From G963677325 sp963677325 (lineage in GTDB: Bacteria > Bacteroidota > Bacteroidia > Bacteroidales > Prolixibacteraceae), in the NCBI GenBank assembly GCA_963677325.2, contig CAXXGM010000007.1, forward strand, positions 1-64,000: DNA of 64,000 bases, given 5' to 3'. The notes under the pieces were generated by a model. That model worked only from the letters and a program-made list of their open reading frames with translations, ran no database searches and had not been told where the DNA came from. Both the position numbers and the translations under genes were made by a program. Positions 25,623 through 34,781 of the stretch are shown in pieces; within the stretch, counting starts at the first letter, position 1, and every line of letters begins with the position of its first letter.

Positions 25623-28235
25623 TTATTTCCCGGCATAGGATAAATTTTTCTCCAGGAACGTAAGATTGCCATTAGCTACATCGACAATAATCGGATTATC
25701 TGCCGAAATCTTTTCAGCAAGGATATCTTTAGAGAGATCATTCAGCAAGAACTTCTGCATCATCCGCTTTATTGGTCTGGCTCCAAACTGAGGATCAAAT
25801 CCTGCTTCTGCAATCCAATTTACTGCAGCATCGGTGATTTTAATCTCATAACCATTTTTCTTGAGTCTGTCGGCAATCATTGCAAACTGGAGTCTTACAA
25901 TTTCATGTATTTCAGACTTGTTCAATGGTGTAAACATGATGATTTCATCAATCCTGTTCAGGAATTCAGGCTTAATGCTCTGCTTTAACAATTCCGATAA
26001 TTCAGTCCGTAGATCCTCTATAACCTTTTCACGATTGGATTCGGTCAAATGAGAGAATCTTTCCCTGATGATCTGAGAACCGATGTTCGAAGTCATAATG
26101 ATAATGGTATTCTTGAAATTAACTGTCCGGCCCTTGTTATCCGTTAATCGTCCATCATCGAGAACCTGCAGTAAAACATTGAATACATCGGGATGTGCTT
26201 TCTCAATTTCATCAAACAGCACCACAGAATATGGTTTTCTCCTGACAGCTTCGGTCAGTTGTCCTCCTTCCTCATAACCCACATATCCGGGAGGAGATCC
26301 GATAAGCCTGGTAACAGAAAATTTTTCCTGGTACTCTGACATATCGATTCTTGTCATCATATTTTCGTTGTCAAACAGGTATTCAGCAAGTGCTTTGGCC
26401 AGCTCCGTTTTACCGACACCCGTTGTCCCAAGGAAGATAAAGGAGCCGATAGGTCTTTTCTCATCCTGTAATCCGGCCCGGGAGCGTCTCACTGCATCTG
26501 CGACAGCCCTGATTGCTTCTTCCTGACCAACCACCCGGTGATGCAGTTCATCTTCCAGATGCAATAATTTTTCGCGCTCGCTCTGAAGCATCTTCTTTAC
26601 CGGAATACCGGTCCATCGGGCCACCACATCGGCTATATCTTCGGCATCCACCTCCTCTTTGATCAGAGATCTGTCAGACTGAATCCCGGATAATTCCTTC
26701 TGCAAACGCGAAATTTCCGCTTCCGCTTCTTTAATCTTCCCGTATCTGATTTCTGCAACCCTGCCGTAATCTCCCTGGCGTTCCGCCTGCTCAGCCTGTG
26801 TTTTTAAATCTTCAATTTCCTGCTTCTCATTTTGAATGCTTTCAATCAGATCCTTTTCAGAATTCCAGGCCGCTCTGAATTTTGATTGCTCATCCTTCAG
26901 ATTAGCTATTTCTTCTTCCAGTTTTGCAAGTTTGGACGTGTCGTTTTCTCTTTGAATAGCGGCTCTTTCTATCTCAAGCTGAGTCAGCCGGCGTTCGATT
27001 TCATCCAGCTCTTCGGGGAGAGAATCCATTTCCATTCTTAATTTGGCGGCGGCTTCATCCATCAGGTCTATGGCCTTATCAGGAAGGAAACGTTCGGTAA
27101 TGTAACGCTGTGATAATTCCACCGCTGCAATGATTGCATCATCCAGAATCCTTACTTTATGATGGTTCTCATAGCGTTCCTTTAGACCACGGAGAATGGA
27201 AATAGCGCTCAGGGTATCAGGTTCATTTACCATGACAATCTGGAAACGCCGTTCCAGAGCCTTGTCTTTTTCAAAATATTTCTGATATTCCCCCAAAGTA
27301 GTGGATCCCACTGCGCGCAAATCTCCTCTCGCCAGGGCCGGTTTCAGAATATTGGCTGCATCCATGGCGCCTTCACTCTTTCCGGCACCCACCAAAGTAT
27401 GGATTTCATCAATAAATAAAATCACATTCCCTTCGGCCTGCATCACCTCATTTACGACGGCTTTCAGACGTTCTTCAAATTCTCCTTTGTACTTGGCGCC
27501 TGCAACCAGTGCACCCATATCCAGGGAAAATATCTGCTTGCTCCTGAGGTTTTCGGGAACATCACCTCTTACGATCCGTTGAGCAAGACCTTCTACAATA
27601 GCAGTTTTCCCTGTTCCTGGTTCCCCGATCAGAATCGGATTGTTTTTTGTGCGCCTGGACAGAATCTGTAAAATCCTTCTGATTTCTTCATCCCGCCCGA
27701 TTACCGGATCAAGTTTACCGGCACGTGCCTGCTCATTCAGATTGACGGCAAAACGGTTTAAAGAATTGAAAGTCTCCTCGGCAGACTGACTATTGACTTT
27801 TGCACCTTTTCTTAAATCTCTTATCGCTTCTTCAAGGTCCTTGTGCGTGATTCCATTATCTTTCATCAGACGGCTGACCTGATCGCCTACATCAAGCAAT
27901 GCAAGTAAAAGATGCTCAACTGAAATGAACTGGTCCCCCATCTTTTGAGATAAGGCCATAGCCTTCTGAACGGCCGTATTGGAAGAGGAGGAAAGATAGG
28001 TTTCTCCGCCGCTGACCCTTGGATAGGATTGAATAATCCGGTCCAGAGCCTGACTAAACATCGTTACATTAACTCCGAGTTTCTTTAACAGAAACACGGA
28101 GACATTTTCAGCATTGGTCAGCAATCCTTTTAATAAATGACCCGTTTCAACAGCCTGCTGGTTGTTGCCTTCCGCAATCTGGATGGCCTGCTGAACAGCC
28201 TCCTGTGATTTAATGGTAAAATTATTGAAATTCAT
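25623..28235 (-). CDS. clpB: ATP-dependent disaggregase ClpB
   Basis: 870 residues. Clp_N repeats (1-145) precede the first AAA+ module, with Walker A GEPGTGKT at about 205 and Walker B LFIDEIHT. The long ClpB-specific coiled-coil M domain runs about 405-525, and the second AAA+ module has GTTGVGKT (about 603), then VLFDEIEKAHPD and the sensor-2 motif GARPIKR. The M domain separates ClpB from ClpA and ClpC. It works with DnaK to rescue aggregated proteins in the cytoplasm. The HMA gene ends 97 bp upstream on the same strand. No CIRCE element was found in front. Confidence 0.97.
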   Translation of the reverse strand: MNFNNFTIKSQEAVQQAIQIAEGNNQQAVETGHLLKGLLTNAENVSVFLLKKLGVNVTMFSQALDRIIQSYPRVSGGETYLSSSSNTAVQKAMALSQKMGDQFISVEHLLLALLDVGDQVSRLMKDNGITHKDLEEAIRDLRKGAKVNSQSAEETFNSLNRFAVNLNEQARAGKLDPVIGRDEEIRRILQILSRRTKNNPILIGEPGTGKTAIVEGLAQRIVRGDVPENLRSKQIFSLDMGALVAGAKYKGEFEERLKAVVNEVMQAEGNVILFIDEIHTLVGAGKSEGAMDAANILKPALARGDLRAVGSTTLGEYQKYFEKDKALERRFQIVMVNEPDTLSAISILRGLKERYENHHKVRILDDAIIAAVELSQRYITERFLPDKAIDLMDEAAAKLRMEMDSLPEELDEIERRLTQLEIERAAIQRENDTSKLAKLEEEIANLKDEQSKFRAAWNSEKDLIESIQNEKQEIEDLKTQAEQAERQGDYGRVAEIRYGKIKEAEAEISRLQKELSGIQSDRSLIKEEVDAEDIADVVARWTGIPVKKMLQSEREKLLHLEDELHHRVVGQEEAIRAVADAVRRSRAGLQDEKRPIGSFIFLGTTGVGKTELAKALAEYLFDNENMMTRIDMSEYQEKFSVTRLIGSPPGYVGYEEGGQLTEAVRRKPYSVVLFDEIEKAHPDVFNVLLQVLDDGRLTDNKGRTVNFKNTIIIMTSNIGSQIIRERFSHLTESNREKVIEDLRTELSELLKQSIKPEFLNRIDEIIMFTPLNKSEIHEIVRLQFAMIADRLKKNGYEIKITDAAVNWIAEAGFDPQFGARPIKRMMQKFLLNDLSKDILAEKISADNPIIVDVANGNLTFLEKNLSYAGK

Positions 28236-28331
28236 ATTCGTTAATTTTTTCTTTCCATTTATCCATTCTCAAATCTTTTGCCAAAAATTTTTTCAGGACA
28301 AAATGTCTCTTACGGGAGGCAGGTCTGATTT

Positions 28332-28577
28332 TCATCCAATCCAATGATTTGAGACATGCGGAGCATTGGTGAACTCACCCTTGAAAATATACCCGCTTTT
28401 CTCAATCGCTTCTCTTATTTTTTCTGAATCAATATTTTCACCTTCAATTCTGACCTGTCCATTGTTTATATCTACGATAACATCTTTAATGCCAGATATG
28501 TTTTTGATTCCATTTTCAACATGCTTTTGACAGTTTTTGCACAGCATGCCTTCCACTAAATATGTTTTTGTTTCCAT
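28332..28577 (-). CDS. Heavy-metal-associated (HMA) domain protein, CopZ-like
   Basis: 81 residues, almost entirely one HMA ferredoxin-fold domain. The metal site is the CKNC pair near residue 13 (GMLCKNCQKHVENGI), followed by the typical KDVIVDINNGQVRIEG and EKIREAIEKSGY. Such proteins carry Cu(I) or other soft metals in the cytosol to a P-type ATPase; no ATPase gene is in the window, so the partner is unknown. A short palindrome lies about 70 bp upstream. The C-terminal extension (NAPHVSNHWIG) contains two His that could add metal contacts. Confidence 0.8.
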   Translation of the reverse strand: METKTYLVEGMLCKNCQKHVENGIKNISGIKDVIVDINNGQVRIEGENIDSEKIREAIEKSGYIFKGEFTNAPHVSNHWIG

Positions 28578-28647
28578 AACTTTAAAATTTTATTTCCTTC
28601 CTTTTCCAATCTCATGAAGGGTAAAAGAACGCCCGTTTATCAATTCG

Positions 28648-28661
28648 GAACAATCCTGTTC
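28648..28661. promoter_or_regulatory. Candidate operator GAACA-N4-TGTTC upstream of the HMA gene
   Basis: GAACAATCCTGTTC has perfect 5-bp arms, 71 bp upstream of the HMA start codon. A metal-responsive repressor site is possible but cannot be confirmed. Confidence 0.25.
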
Positions 28662-28763
28662 ATTACCTAAAAATAACTCATTTTATGCTTGATTATTAAC
28701 CGTTTTTGGAAATTTAACAGTAGTGGTCAACTGGGATAGTGTTTGTTTATCAATGTACAGGAT

Positions 28764-28782
28764 TATCCCCTAAAAAGGGATA
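28764..28782. promoter_or_regulatory. Short hairpin or operator TATCCC-N7-GGGATA
   Basis: The perfect 6-bp arms TATCCC and GGGATA surround CTAAAAA. A related site, CCCC-GAAAAA-GGGG, is at 33854-33867. The shared form (C-run, A-rich centre, G-run) fits a dispersed regulator site better than a terminator, as neither is followed by a T tract. Confidence 0.3.
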
Positions 28783-28856
28783 GAAACTATTTCGACCAAA
28801 TGGAAAATAGCTTGAAAATATGAAAATTGTGGAATATAAATCAAATCTTTTAACCC

Positions 28857-29976
28857 ATGAAAAAAATGATATTGTTATTTCTGTCAATTTCAGTGAGTTG
28901 CATTTCGATGGGTCGGAGATACAAAGGCCAGATTAGCCGCCGACACTACGAAATATTGAAAAATAACAGGAAAAAGTGCCTTTAATTTTTCGCAGGTTTC
29001 CCTGACCAACTGGTCAGCGGGAGGAGTCGGTTCAGTTGCGGGAACTTTCCTCTTTGGTGTCAATACCGATAATAAAAAGGAAAGACACGTTTGGAATAAC
29101 AGTTTCTCCTTTGAATATGGAGTAAGCAGAAATGACAAAGAATCGGCTCGGAAAAGCATCGACCAGATTTACATGTCTTCCAAGTATGGTTACGAACTTC
29201 ATAAACCCTGGTCCCTCTCTCTTTTGTTCGATTTTAGAACTCAGGCTTCAAAAGGTTTTGATTATCCCAATAATATCACTTATAAGTGTATGAAATGAAA
29301 TAACGTCGTATTTTAGATTGACGAATTTTATTTTAAAAATGAATCCCATTTTATTATATTATGTAAGTTCTCTTTAAAAAAGCCGGGACGAACCTGGTAC
29401 GAACCGAATACGGACTTAATACGAGGAGAGTCCATGTGAAATTTAGCTATATTATTGTTAAATAAAAAGAAGATTGTAAAATACGACCTCAATTTATTCT
29501 CAATACTTATTTAACGCTTTATGGCCCTGGGATATATCAATTTTGCACTCGGTGTGGATTACAAGCCGCTGAATAATTTCTCCCTGCTGCTATCTCCTAT
29601 CAGCACAAAGCTAACCTTCGCCAGGGATGACAGTCTTTCTTCAGTGGGAGCTTTCGGTGTAGATTCCGGAAAAAATTCAAGGCTGAAATGGACTTATCTT
29701 AAAATCGTTACGTTCAAAAATCACTGATGAAAAATGTTGATCCGGAAACAAGATTGGGCCTTTTCTCCAATTAATTTCACAATCCTCAGAATATGGATGT
29801 AAACGTAGGACATTAAACTCGACATGAAGATCAATAAATTCATGCAGGCTTCATTTGGAACCGCCGTTAAATACGATGATGACATCAAATATGTCGATAG
29901 TGGAAGAACTGTTCATGGTCCGCGAACTCAGGTTAAACAATTTTCAGGGGTAGGGGTTTTATTCATTTTCAGATAG
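28857..29976 (+). pseudogene. DUF3078 pseudogene with frameshifts and an insertion
   Basis: Several plus-strand fragments, read in turn, rebuild a DUF3078 protein. They are a signal-like start (MKKMILLFLSISVSC), then in another frame FSQVSLTNWSAGGVGS and SSKYGYELHKPWSLSLLFDF (about 28985-29295), then after a break ALGYINFALGVDYKPLNNFS with LLLSPISTKLTFARDD (29521-29725), then KNVDPETRLGLFSN and MKINKFMQASFGTAVKYDDD up to a stop at 29976. At least three frame changes or stops plus an insertion (about 29286-29515) break it. The intact paralogue is at 17392-19356. Confidence 0.75.
29286..29515. mobile_element. MITE-like insertion in the DUF3078 pseudogene
   Basis: The pseudogene reading is interrupted here. 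Inside lie perfect 11-bp inverted repeats, GTCGTATTTTA (29305-29315) and TAAAATACGAC (29477-29487), with weaker inverted similarity continuing outward for about 15 bp. The interior has a block of TACGAACC/AATACGGA-type repeats (about 29390-29432) related to 10341-10383. There is no ORF, so it is non-autonomous. The exact ends and any target duplication are not resolved. Confidence 0.5.
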
Positions 29977-30071
29977 CCTTATTTGAGATTTTTTGTTTTT
30001 TCTTTTAAAGTGTTTGTTTTTACATTGAATATTTTATTTACTTTCATCTTGTATAACTAACATTAGATTTG

Positions 30072-31061
30072 ATGGCTGATTTATCGATAAGCTATCTTGG
30101 GCTTAAGCTTAAAAATCCAATAATTGTTGCAAGTTGCGGACTGACTGATTCAGTTAAGAAGATAGAATATCTTGCAAATAAAGGTGCTGCAGCAGTTGTA
30201 TTAAAATCTCTTTTTGAAGAAGAAATAATCATTGAAATGGAGGAATCCACTCATTCAATGATCAGCAGACAGTTTGTTTTCCCGGAAACATTGGACTATA
30301 TGGATTCTTATGGGAAAAAAGATTTGCTCACAAACTATCTGGAATTGATAAGGCAAGCCAAGGATGCGGTGAGTATTCCCATAATCGCAAGCATTAATTG
30401 TGTTTCCTCGCAGAAATGGGTCTATTTTGCTTCTGAAATTGAAAAAGCAGGAGCTGATGCACTTGAATTGAATCTATTCTTCCTCCCTTCGGATAGAAAA
30501 CGGGGAGAAAAAGAGGTAATGGAAATTACCAATGAAATTATCTCCAGGGTAAAAGAAAAAATTACTATTCCTTTATCCCTGAAAATAAGTCCTTACCAAT
30601 CCAATCTCCTCAATTACATAGAAGAGATTGATAAAAAAATAGTAAATGGGATAGTTCTTTTTAATCGTTCGTGGACTCCGGATATCGACATTCATAAATT
30701 ATCAATTACTTCCGGATATGTTCTTTCCGCACCTTCCAACATGGGGAATACTCTGCGGTGGGTTTCAATGATTTCGGGAAGAGTGGGGTGTGACATTGCC
30801 GCTTCAACCGGTGTCCATGACGGTGAGGGATTAATCAAACAGTTGTTGGCCGGGGCTACGGCCGTTGAGGTTGCTTCCACTCTTTATATCAACGGTCCGT
30901 CTTATCTGGGTGAAATGCTGAATGTTGTAAACAGATGGATGCTGGACAATGAATTCAACAAGGTGGATGATTTCAGGGGACGCCTGAGCCAGAAACATAC
31001 CGGAAATCCTGCTTCATGGGAGAGAGTTCAGTTCATGAAACATTTTCGGAATTTCATCTGA
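30072..31061 (+). CDS. Dihydroorotate dehydrogenase-like flavoprotein
   Basis: 329 residues from the ATG at 30072. The TIM-barrel pattern matches the DHOD-like family: LSISYLGLKLKNPIIVASCG at the N-terminus, IPIIASINCVS, GADALELNLFFLP, IPLSLKISPY, and near the end the phosphate-binding GVHDGEGLIKQLLAGATAVE. These predict FMN binding. In true class 1 DHOD the catalytic base is a Cys in a loop after the fourth strand; here the strand is followed by LFFLPSD, so substrate and activity may differ. It is not next to pyr genes, although carB lies at the far end of the window. Confidence 0.75.
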   Translation: MADLSISYLGLKLKNPIIVASCGLTDSVKKIEYLANKGAAAVVLKSLFEEEIIIEMEESTHSMISRQFVFPETLDYMDSYGKKDLLTNYLELIRQAKDAVSIPIIASINCVSSQKWVYFASEIEKAGADALELNLFFLPSDRKRGEKEVMEITNEIISRVKEKITIPLSLKISPYQSNLLNYIEEIDKKIVNGIVLFNRSWTPDIDIHKLSITSGYVLSAPSNMGNTLRWVSMISGRVGCDIAASTGVHDGEGLIKQLLAGATAVEVASTLYINGPSYLGEMLNVVNRWMLDNEFNKVDDFRGRLSQKHTGNPASWERVQFMKHFRNFI

Positions 31062-31064
31062 TCA

Positions 31065-31817
31065 TCATTGAGGAATGAAAAGATAACTGATTGTCCCTGA
31101 TTGCCTCTCAGGAGCCGAAGGGTCTGGATTGAATTCAGTCTTCTCGGCAGCCTGTTTTGCATAAGCGAAGATAATCATCTCCTTAATTCCGGAATTTGAC
31201 CGGGGATTGGCACTTATGACACGACCTTCCCGGTTTACCACGATATCAACGGTCACGTTGCCTCCTCCCTGAGCTAAATATACCGGTATGGGAAGCAGAA
31301 GATGATACCGGTTGGCAAGATTGTAATGAATATTTGATTTTCCTTTAAAATTGGATTGTTTGACCTGTTCCGCTGTCTTACCCTCTGTATTGTCGACGGG
31401 CATGGCTACATCACCGATCTTTGGGATCTTTCGTGAAAGATTCCTGTTCACATCGCTGACAAGTTGTTGAGCCGCTTTTATCTCTGCATCATATTCCCTT
31501 TCTGTAACAGCGCTCCTTGAATAAGTACCTTCTTTTGAAGCATCATTAACGGCAAGATTGGAAGCATTCTGACCTCCAGATGTACGCTGATTAAATGAGG
31601 ATGCCTGATCCTTGGAATTTTCCTTTTCCGTTTCAGGCTTTTTTTCCGGAACAGGCATAATTTCAGTGCTGAAATCGACAAAAACGGTCTCTTCAGGTAT
31701 TTTTATCAGGGGTCTGATTTGGGAGAATAATAAAATCCCAACGACTATGAGATGCAGGCTCAGAGTCGCTATTATTGCATAGATATTCCTGTAATATATG
31801 GTCTTAATCTTGCTCAT
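31065..31817 (-). CDS. TonB-like energy transducer protein
   Basis: 250 residues. A short cytoplasmic N-terminus, one membrane helix (about 14-33, IIATLSLHLIVVGILLF) and a Pro/Glu/Lys-rich periplasmic linker (EIMPVPEKKPETEKEN) are followed by a C-terminal domain (about 180-250) with a TonB-like GGNVTVDIVVNREGRVISA and closing ISYLFIPQ. This is the architecture of TonB/TolA-type proteins that link the proton motive force to outer-membrane transporters. No ExbB/ExbD or receptor genes are adjacent. It converges on the DHOD-like gene with 3 bp between stops. Confidence 0.7.
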   Translation of the reverse strand: MSKIKTIYYRNIYAIIATLSLHLIVVGILLFSQIRPLIKIPEETVFVDFSTEIMPVPEKKPETEKENSKDQASSFNQRTSGGQNASNLAVNDASKEGTYSRSAVTEREYDAEIKAAQQLVSDVNRNLSRKIPKIGDVAMPVDNTEGKTAEQVKQSNFKGKSNIHYNLANRYHLLLPIPVYLAQGGGNVTVDIVVNREGRVISANPRSNSGIKEMIIFAYAKQAAEKTEFNPDPSAPERQSGTISYLFIPQ

Positions 31818-31996
31818 TTCAATGCTGCAAAAATAAACAATTTCAATCGTTTAATCTGATTTATTATTCTTCAGATAATGATTGTACAGCTAAAAATAAG
31901 GGAGCCTTCAGTTAAGTGTGTAGCATTCTATTTCCCAAATATCTTTTTCCCTCTGGAATGTCTCTCTGCAACGGTTTTCAATCCCCTGTCTTTTAT

Positions 31997-33664
31997 TTAT
32001 TTGTATCCATCTACATGAACTGTTTTCATGGCCCGGCCAGATGGGTCGGCATTATTTTTGAAAGAAGCATCCCACGCAAGTGCTTCTGCTGTACTGCAGG
32101 CAATGGAGGGAACAGACGGAACACAGGAGGCTGCGGCATCGGATGGAAAGTGTTCTGAGAAAATAACTCTATAGTAATATTCTTCCTTGGACATCGGAGT
32201 GTTGATAGGAAATCTGTATGCTGCATTTTCCATTTGTTCATCTGACACACTTGCTGAAGTAACATCTTTCAGGGTGTCAATCCAGTTGTATCCAACTCCG
32301 TCAGAGAATTGTTCTTTCTGTCGCCATACAATGCTTTCAGGCAGATAATTTTCAAAAGCCTTCCGTAAAATCCATTTTTCCATTTTCCCGTTCCCTGCCA
32401 TTTTATCAGCAGGATTTAAACGCATGGCAACATCCATAAATTCTTTGTCAAGAAATGGAACTCGTCCTTCAACACCCCAGGATGCCAATGATTTATTAGC
32501 CCGCAGGCAATCATAAAGATGCAGTTTGCTTAATTTTCTCACAGTCTCTTCATGAAAGGCCTGTGCATTGGGAGCTTTATGGAAATAAAGATATCCTCCA
32601 AATATTTCATCAGCACCTTCGCCCGAAAGTACCATTTTTACTCCCATTGATTTGATTACTCTTGCCAGAAGATACATGGGAGTAGAAGCCCTTACAGTCG
32701 TAACATCATAAGTTTCGAGGTGATAAATGACATCTCTTATTGCGTCCAGGCCTTCCTGAATCGTAAAATTAACCTCATGATGTACTGTTCCGATGTGATC
32801 AGCTACCTTTTTGGCAGCTGCCAAATCGGGGGATCCGGTTAAACCAACGGCGAAAGAGTGGAGTTGGGGCCACCATGCTTCCTGAGTGTTGTCCGTTTCT
32901 ACCCTTTTTGCCGCGAATTTCTTGGCAATGGCTGAAATGACGGAAGAATCCAATCCCCCTGAAAGCAATACACCATAAGGAACATCTGACATCAGCTGTC
33001 TTTTTACTGCGTCCTCGAGAGCTTCGCGCAGGACATCTATGTCAGATACATTGTCTTTAACGGCTTCATAGGAATTCCAATCCCTGTTGTACCATTTTTT
33101 AGCAATACCCTCCTGGCTGTACAAATAATGCCCCGGAAGAAACTCCTCAATTTTTTTGCAGGTGCCTTCCAGCGCTTTTAACTCGGAAGCAACGTAGAAG
33201 TTTCCAAATTGATCCCATCCCATGTAGAGCGGGATAATACCGATATGGTCCCTGGCAATTAAGTAGCAATCTTTTTCTTCATCATACAAAACGAAAGCAA
33301 AGATACCGTTGAGTTCTTCGATAAACTCTATTCCTTTTTCGCGATAAAGAGCCAGAATAATCTCACAATCGGATTGTGTCTGGAATTCATAGCTATTTTC
33401 AAGTTTAGAACGTAAGGCTCTGTGATTATAAATCTCGCCGTTGACACCGAGAACGAGCTTTTTATCTTTGCTGTAAAGAGGTTGCTTGCCGGACCATGGA
33501 TCCACAATTGACAATCTTTCATGAGCAATAATTGCTTTTTCACCGCAATATATTCCGGACCAGTCCGGACCACGATGCCTTAGCTTTTTAGACATCTGCA
33601 GTACCTGTTTTCTTAAACCTTCTGCTTTGACTTTTAAATCAAAGACTCCAACTATACCACACAT
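31997..33664 (-). CDS. asnB: Asparagine synthase B (glutamine-hydrolysing)
   Basis: 555 residues. Cys2 after the initiator Met (MCGIVGVFD) is the class II amidotransferase nucleophile, with LRHRGPDWSG and NGEIYNH completing the glutaminase site. The synthetase domain has the PP-loop VLLSGGLDSSVISA at about 235 for ATP, plus SGEGADEIFGGYLYF and GVEGRVPFLDKEF. It makes asparagine from aspartate, glutamine and ATP in the cytoplasm. The length fits the AsnB group of Bacteroidota and E. coli. It stands alone on the minus strand; the TonB-like gene is 179 bp downstream. Confidence 0.95.
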   Translation of the reverse strand: MCGIVGVFDLKVKAEGLRKQVLQMSKKLRHRGPDWSGIYCGEKAIIAHERLSIVDPWSGKQPLYSKDKKLVLGVNGEIYNHRALRSKLENSYEFQTQSDCEIILALYREKGIEFIEELNGIFAFVLYDEEKDCYLIARDHIGIIPLYMGWDQFGNFYVASELKALEGTCKKIEEFLPGHYLYSQEGIAKKWYNRDWNSYEAVKDNVSDIDVLREALEDAVKRQLMSDVPYGVLLSGGLDSSVISAIAKKFAAKRVETDNTQEAWWPQLHSFAVGLTGSPDLAAAKKVADHIGTVHHEVNFTIQEGLDAIRDVIYHLETYDVTTVRASTPMYLLARVIKSMGVKMVLSGEGADEIFGGYLYFHKAPNAQAFHEETVRKLSKLHLYDCLRANKSLASWGVEGRVPFLDKEFMDVAMRLNPADKMAGNGKMEKWILRKAFENYLPESIVWRQKEQFSDGVGYNWIDTLKDVTSASVSDEQMENAAYRFPINTPMSKEEYYYRVIFSEHFPSDAAASCVPSVPSIACSTAEALAWDASFKNNADPSGRAMKTVHVDGYK

Positions 33665-33853
33665 ATATTAAATTTTTTATTCTTAAGAAAATAATTTTAT
33701 CAAAATATCAAAAATAGATATAAATGCACCTTCAAAGATACAGAATATTTTTAAAATGCAAAATAAATGCCATAAAGATAGGAAAAGCTATTTATAAATG
33801 ATAATATGATATTAAATTCAATTGACTTTTTTTTAAAAAATATCTTAAAATAC

Positions 33854-33867
33854 CCCCGAAAAAGGGG
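33854..33867. promoter_or_regulatory. Palindromic CCCC-N6-GGGG site upstream of the adhesin operon
   Basis: CCCCGAAAAAGGGG lies inside a very AT-rich stretch between asnB and the adhesin operon, about 430 bp before the first gene. It resembles the site at 28764-28782. It could be a regulator binding site or a weak hairpin. Confidence 0.3.
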
Positions 33868-34090
33868 ATTACAATGAATTATACAAGAATTGTAAATTGT
33901 AATAAACCGATGAGAAAGTAAAGGAGATAAATACATTGTGGAGTTATTAATTGCCATCGCATAAGAGGAGGATTAACAGTACAAGTTTGAATATTTGATT
34001 GACTAATAGAAAAAGGCTCTATCAGATGTATCATTGCGGCTATACATGATCTACTGGTGTAGTACTTGTTTGAGAAAGGCATTGATGAAC

Positions 34091-34197
34091 ACAATAACGA
34101 AAAAATGAAAAAAATTAAAGAATTAAAAAATGAGGCGAAGTTTTTTTCATCCCTTCATTCTTTCATTTCTTCATTTTCATTGTATTTCGTTGTTTCA
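34091..34197. repeat. Imperfect inverted repeat of AATGAAAGAATGA-type units
   Basis: A left arm (about 34091-34140) rich in GAAAAAATGAAAAAAATTAA pairs imperfectly with a right arm (34141-34197) holding TTCATTCTTTCATTTCTTCA. The same core, with arms AATGAAAGAATGAAAGG and CCTTCATTCTTTCATT, recurs beside carB at 60709-60761. Confidence 0.6.
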
Positions 34198-34280
34198 AAG
34201 TGATATGAGAGAACAATAAAAACATTTGCACTATGAAAATAATGTTATTTGAGAGGTTTCATTTTCTTAATAATACAATT

Positions 34281-34772
34281 ATGGTTAGAGGTAAGGCTGT
34301 GATTCTTTTGCTTTTCATTGTTTCTGTTGGATTAAATTCATTTGGGCAATCTTTCTTTGAATTAAACTCTAAACTTGCAGAAATGAGAGAATCAGGAGAT
34401 ACTATAATAACAAGAGAAGCAAATTATATTAAAAGCCTGACTACCGAACTGCATCCGACCGTTTATGTAGGGGAGGATGTTACAGCAATCACCGAATCAT
34501 TGCCTCTTCGTGCTGATATAAAAGCCGGGTCACTTGGTAAACTAAGCATAGGAAATCCGCTCTTCGAAAAGGTTGAACTGATCACTATTCGTTTTAGTTC
34601 TCCGGCAGAACTGGCTACGACACTTGATCTTTCATTAATTCAGGGTTTTATGAGCCTTAGATATATTCGTATACTTTGTTCCTTTGAATGTGACACTGAA
34701 CAATTGGGTGCAATCGTAACAGGGAATACTTCAGGAATTAAAGTGTTTTACTCAATTTCTATACCTTCTTAA
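34281..34772 (+). CDS. Exported hypothetical protein at the head of the adhesin operon
   Basis: 163 residues from the ATG at 34281 (MVRGKAVILLLFIVSVGLNS, ending SFGQS), chosen for its clean signal peptide and for a probable promoter just before the alternative ATG at 34233. The mature part has one Cys pair candidate (RILCSFECDTEQLG) and mixed alpha/beta character. No family recognised. It ends 9 bp before the giant adhesin gene, so it is almost certainly cotranscribed and may assist or decorate the adhesin. Confidence 0.6.
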   Translation: MVRGKAVILLLFIVSVGLNSFGQSFFELNSKLAEMRESGDTIITREANYIKSLTTELHPTVYVGEDVTAITESLPLRADIKAGSLGKLSIGNPLFEKVELITIRFSSPAELATTLDLSLIQGFMSLRYIRILCSFECDTEQLGAIVTGNTSGIKVFYSISIPS

Positions 34773-34781
34773 TTTTTCAAT

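Larger units (their letters stand above)
33665..34280. other. Intergenic region upstream of the adhesin operon
   Basis: It contains the CCCC-GAAAAA-GGGG hairpin (33854-33867), an imperfect inverted repeat of about 50-nt arms (34091-34197), and a near-match -7 box AACATTTG at 34221-34228. That box places the likely transcription start near or inside the upstream ATG at 34233 and favours the ATG at 34281 for the next gene. No other ORF was supported. Confidence 0.45.
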
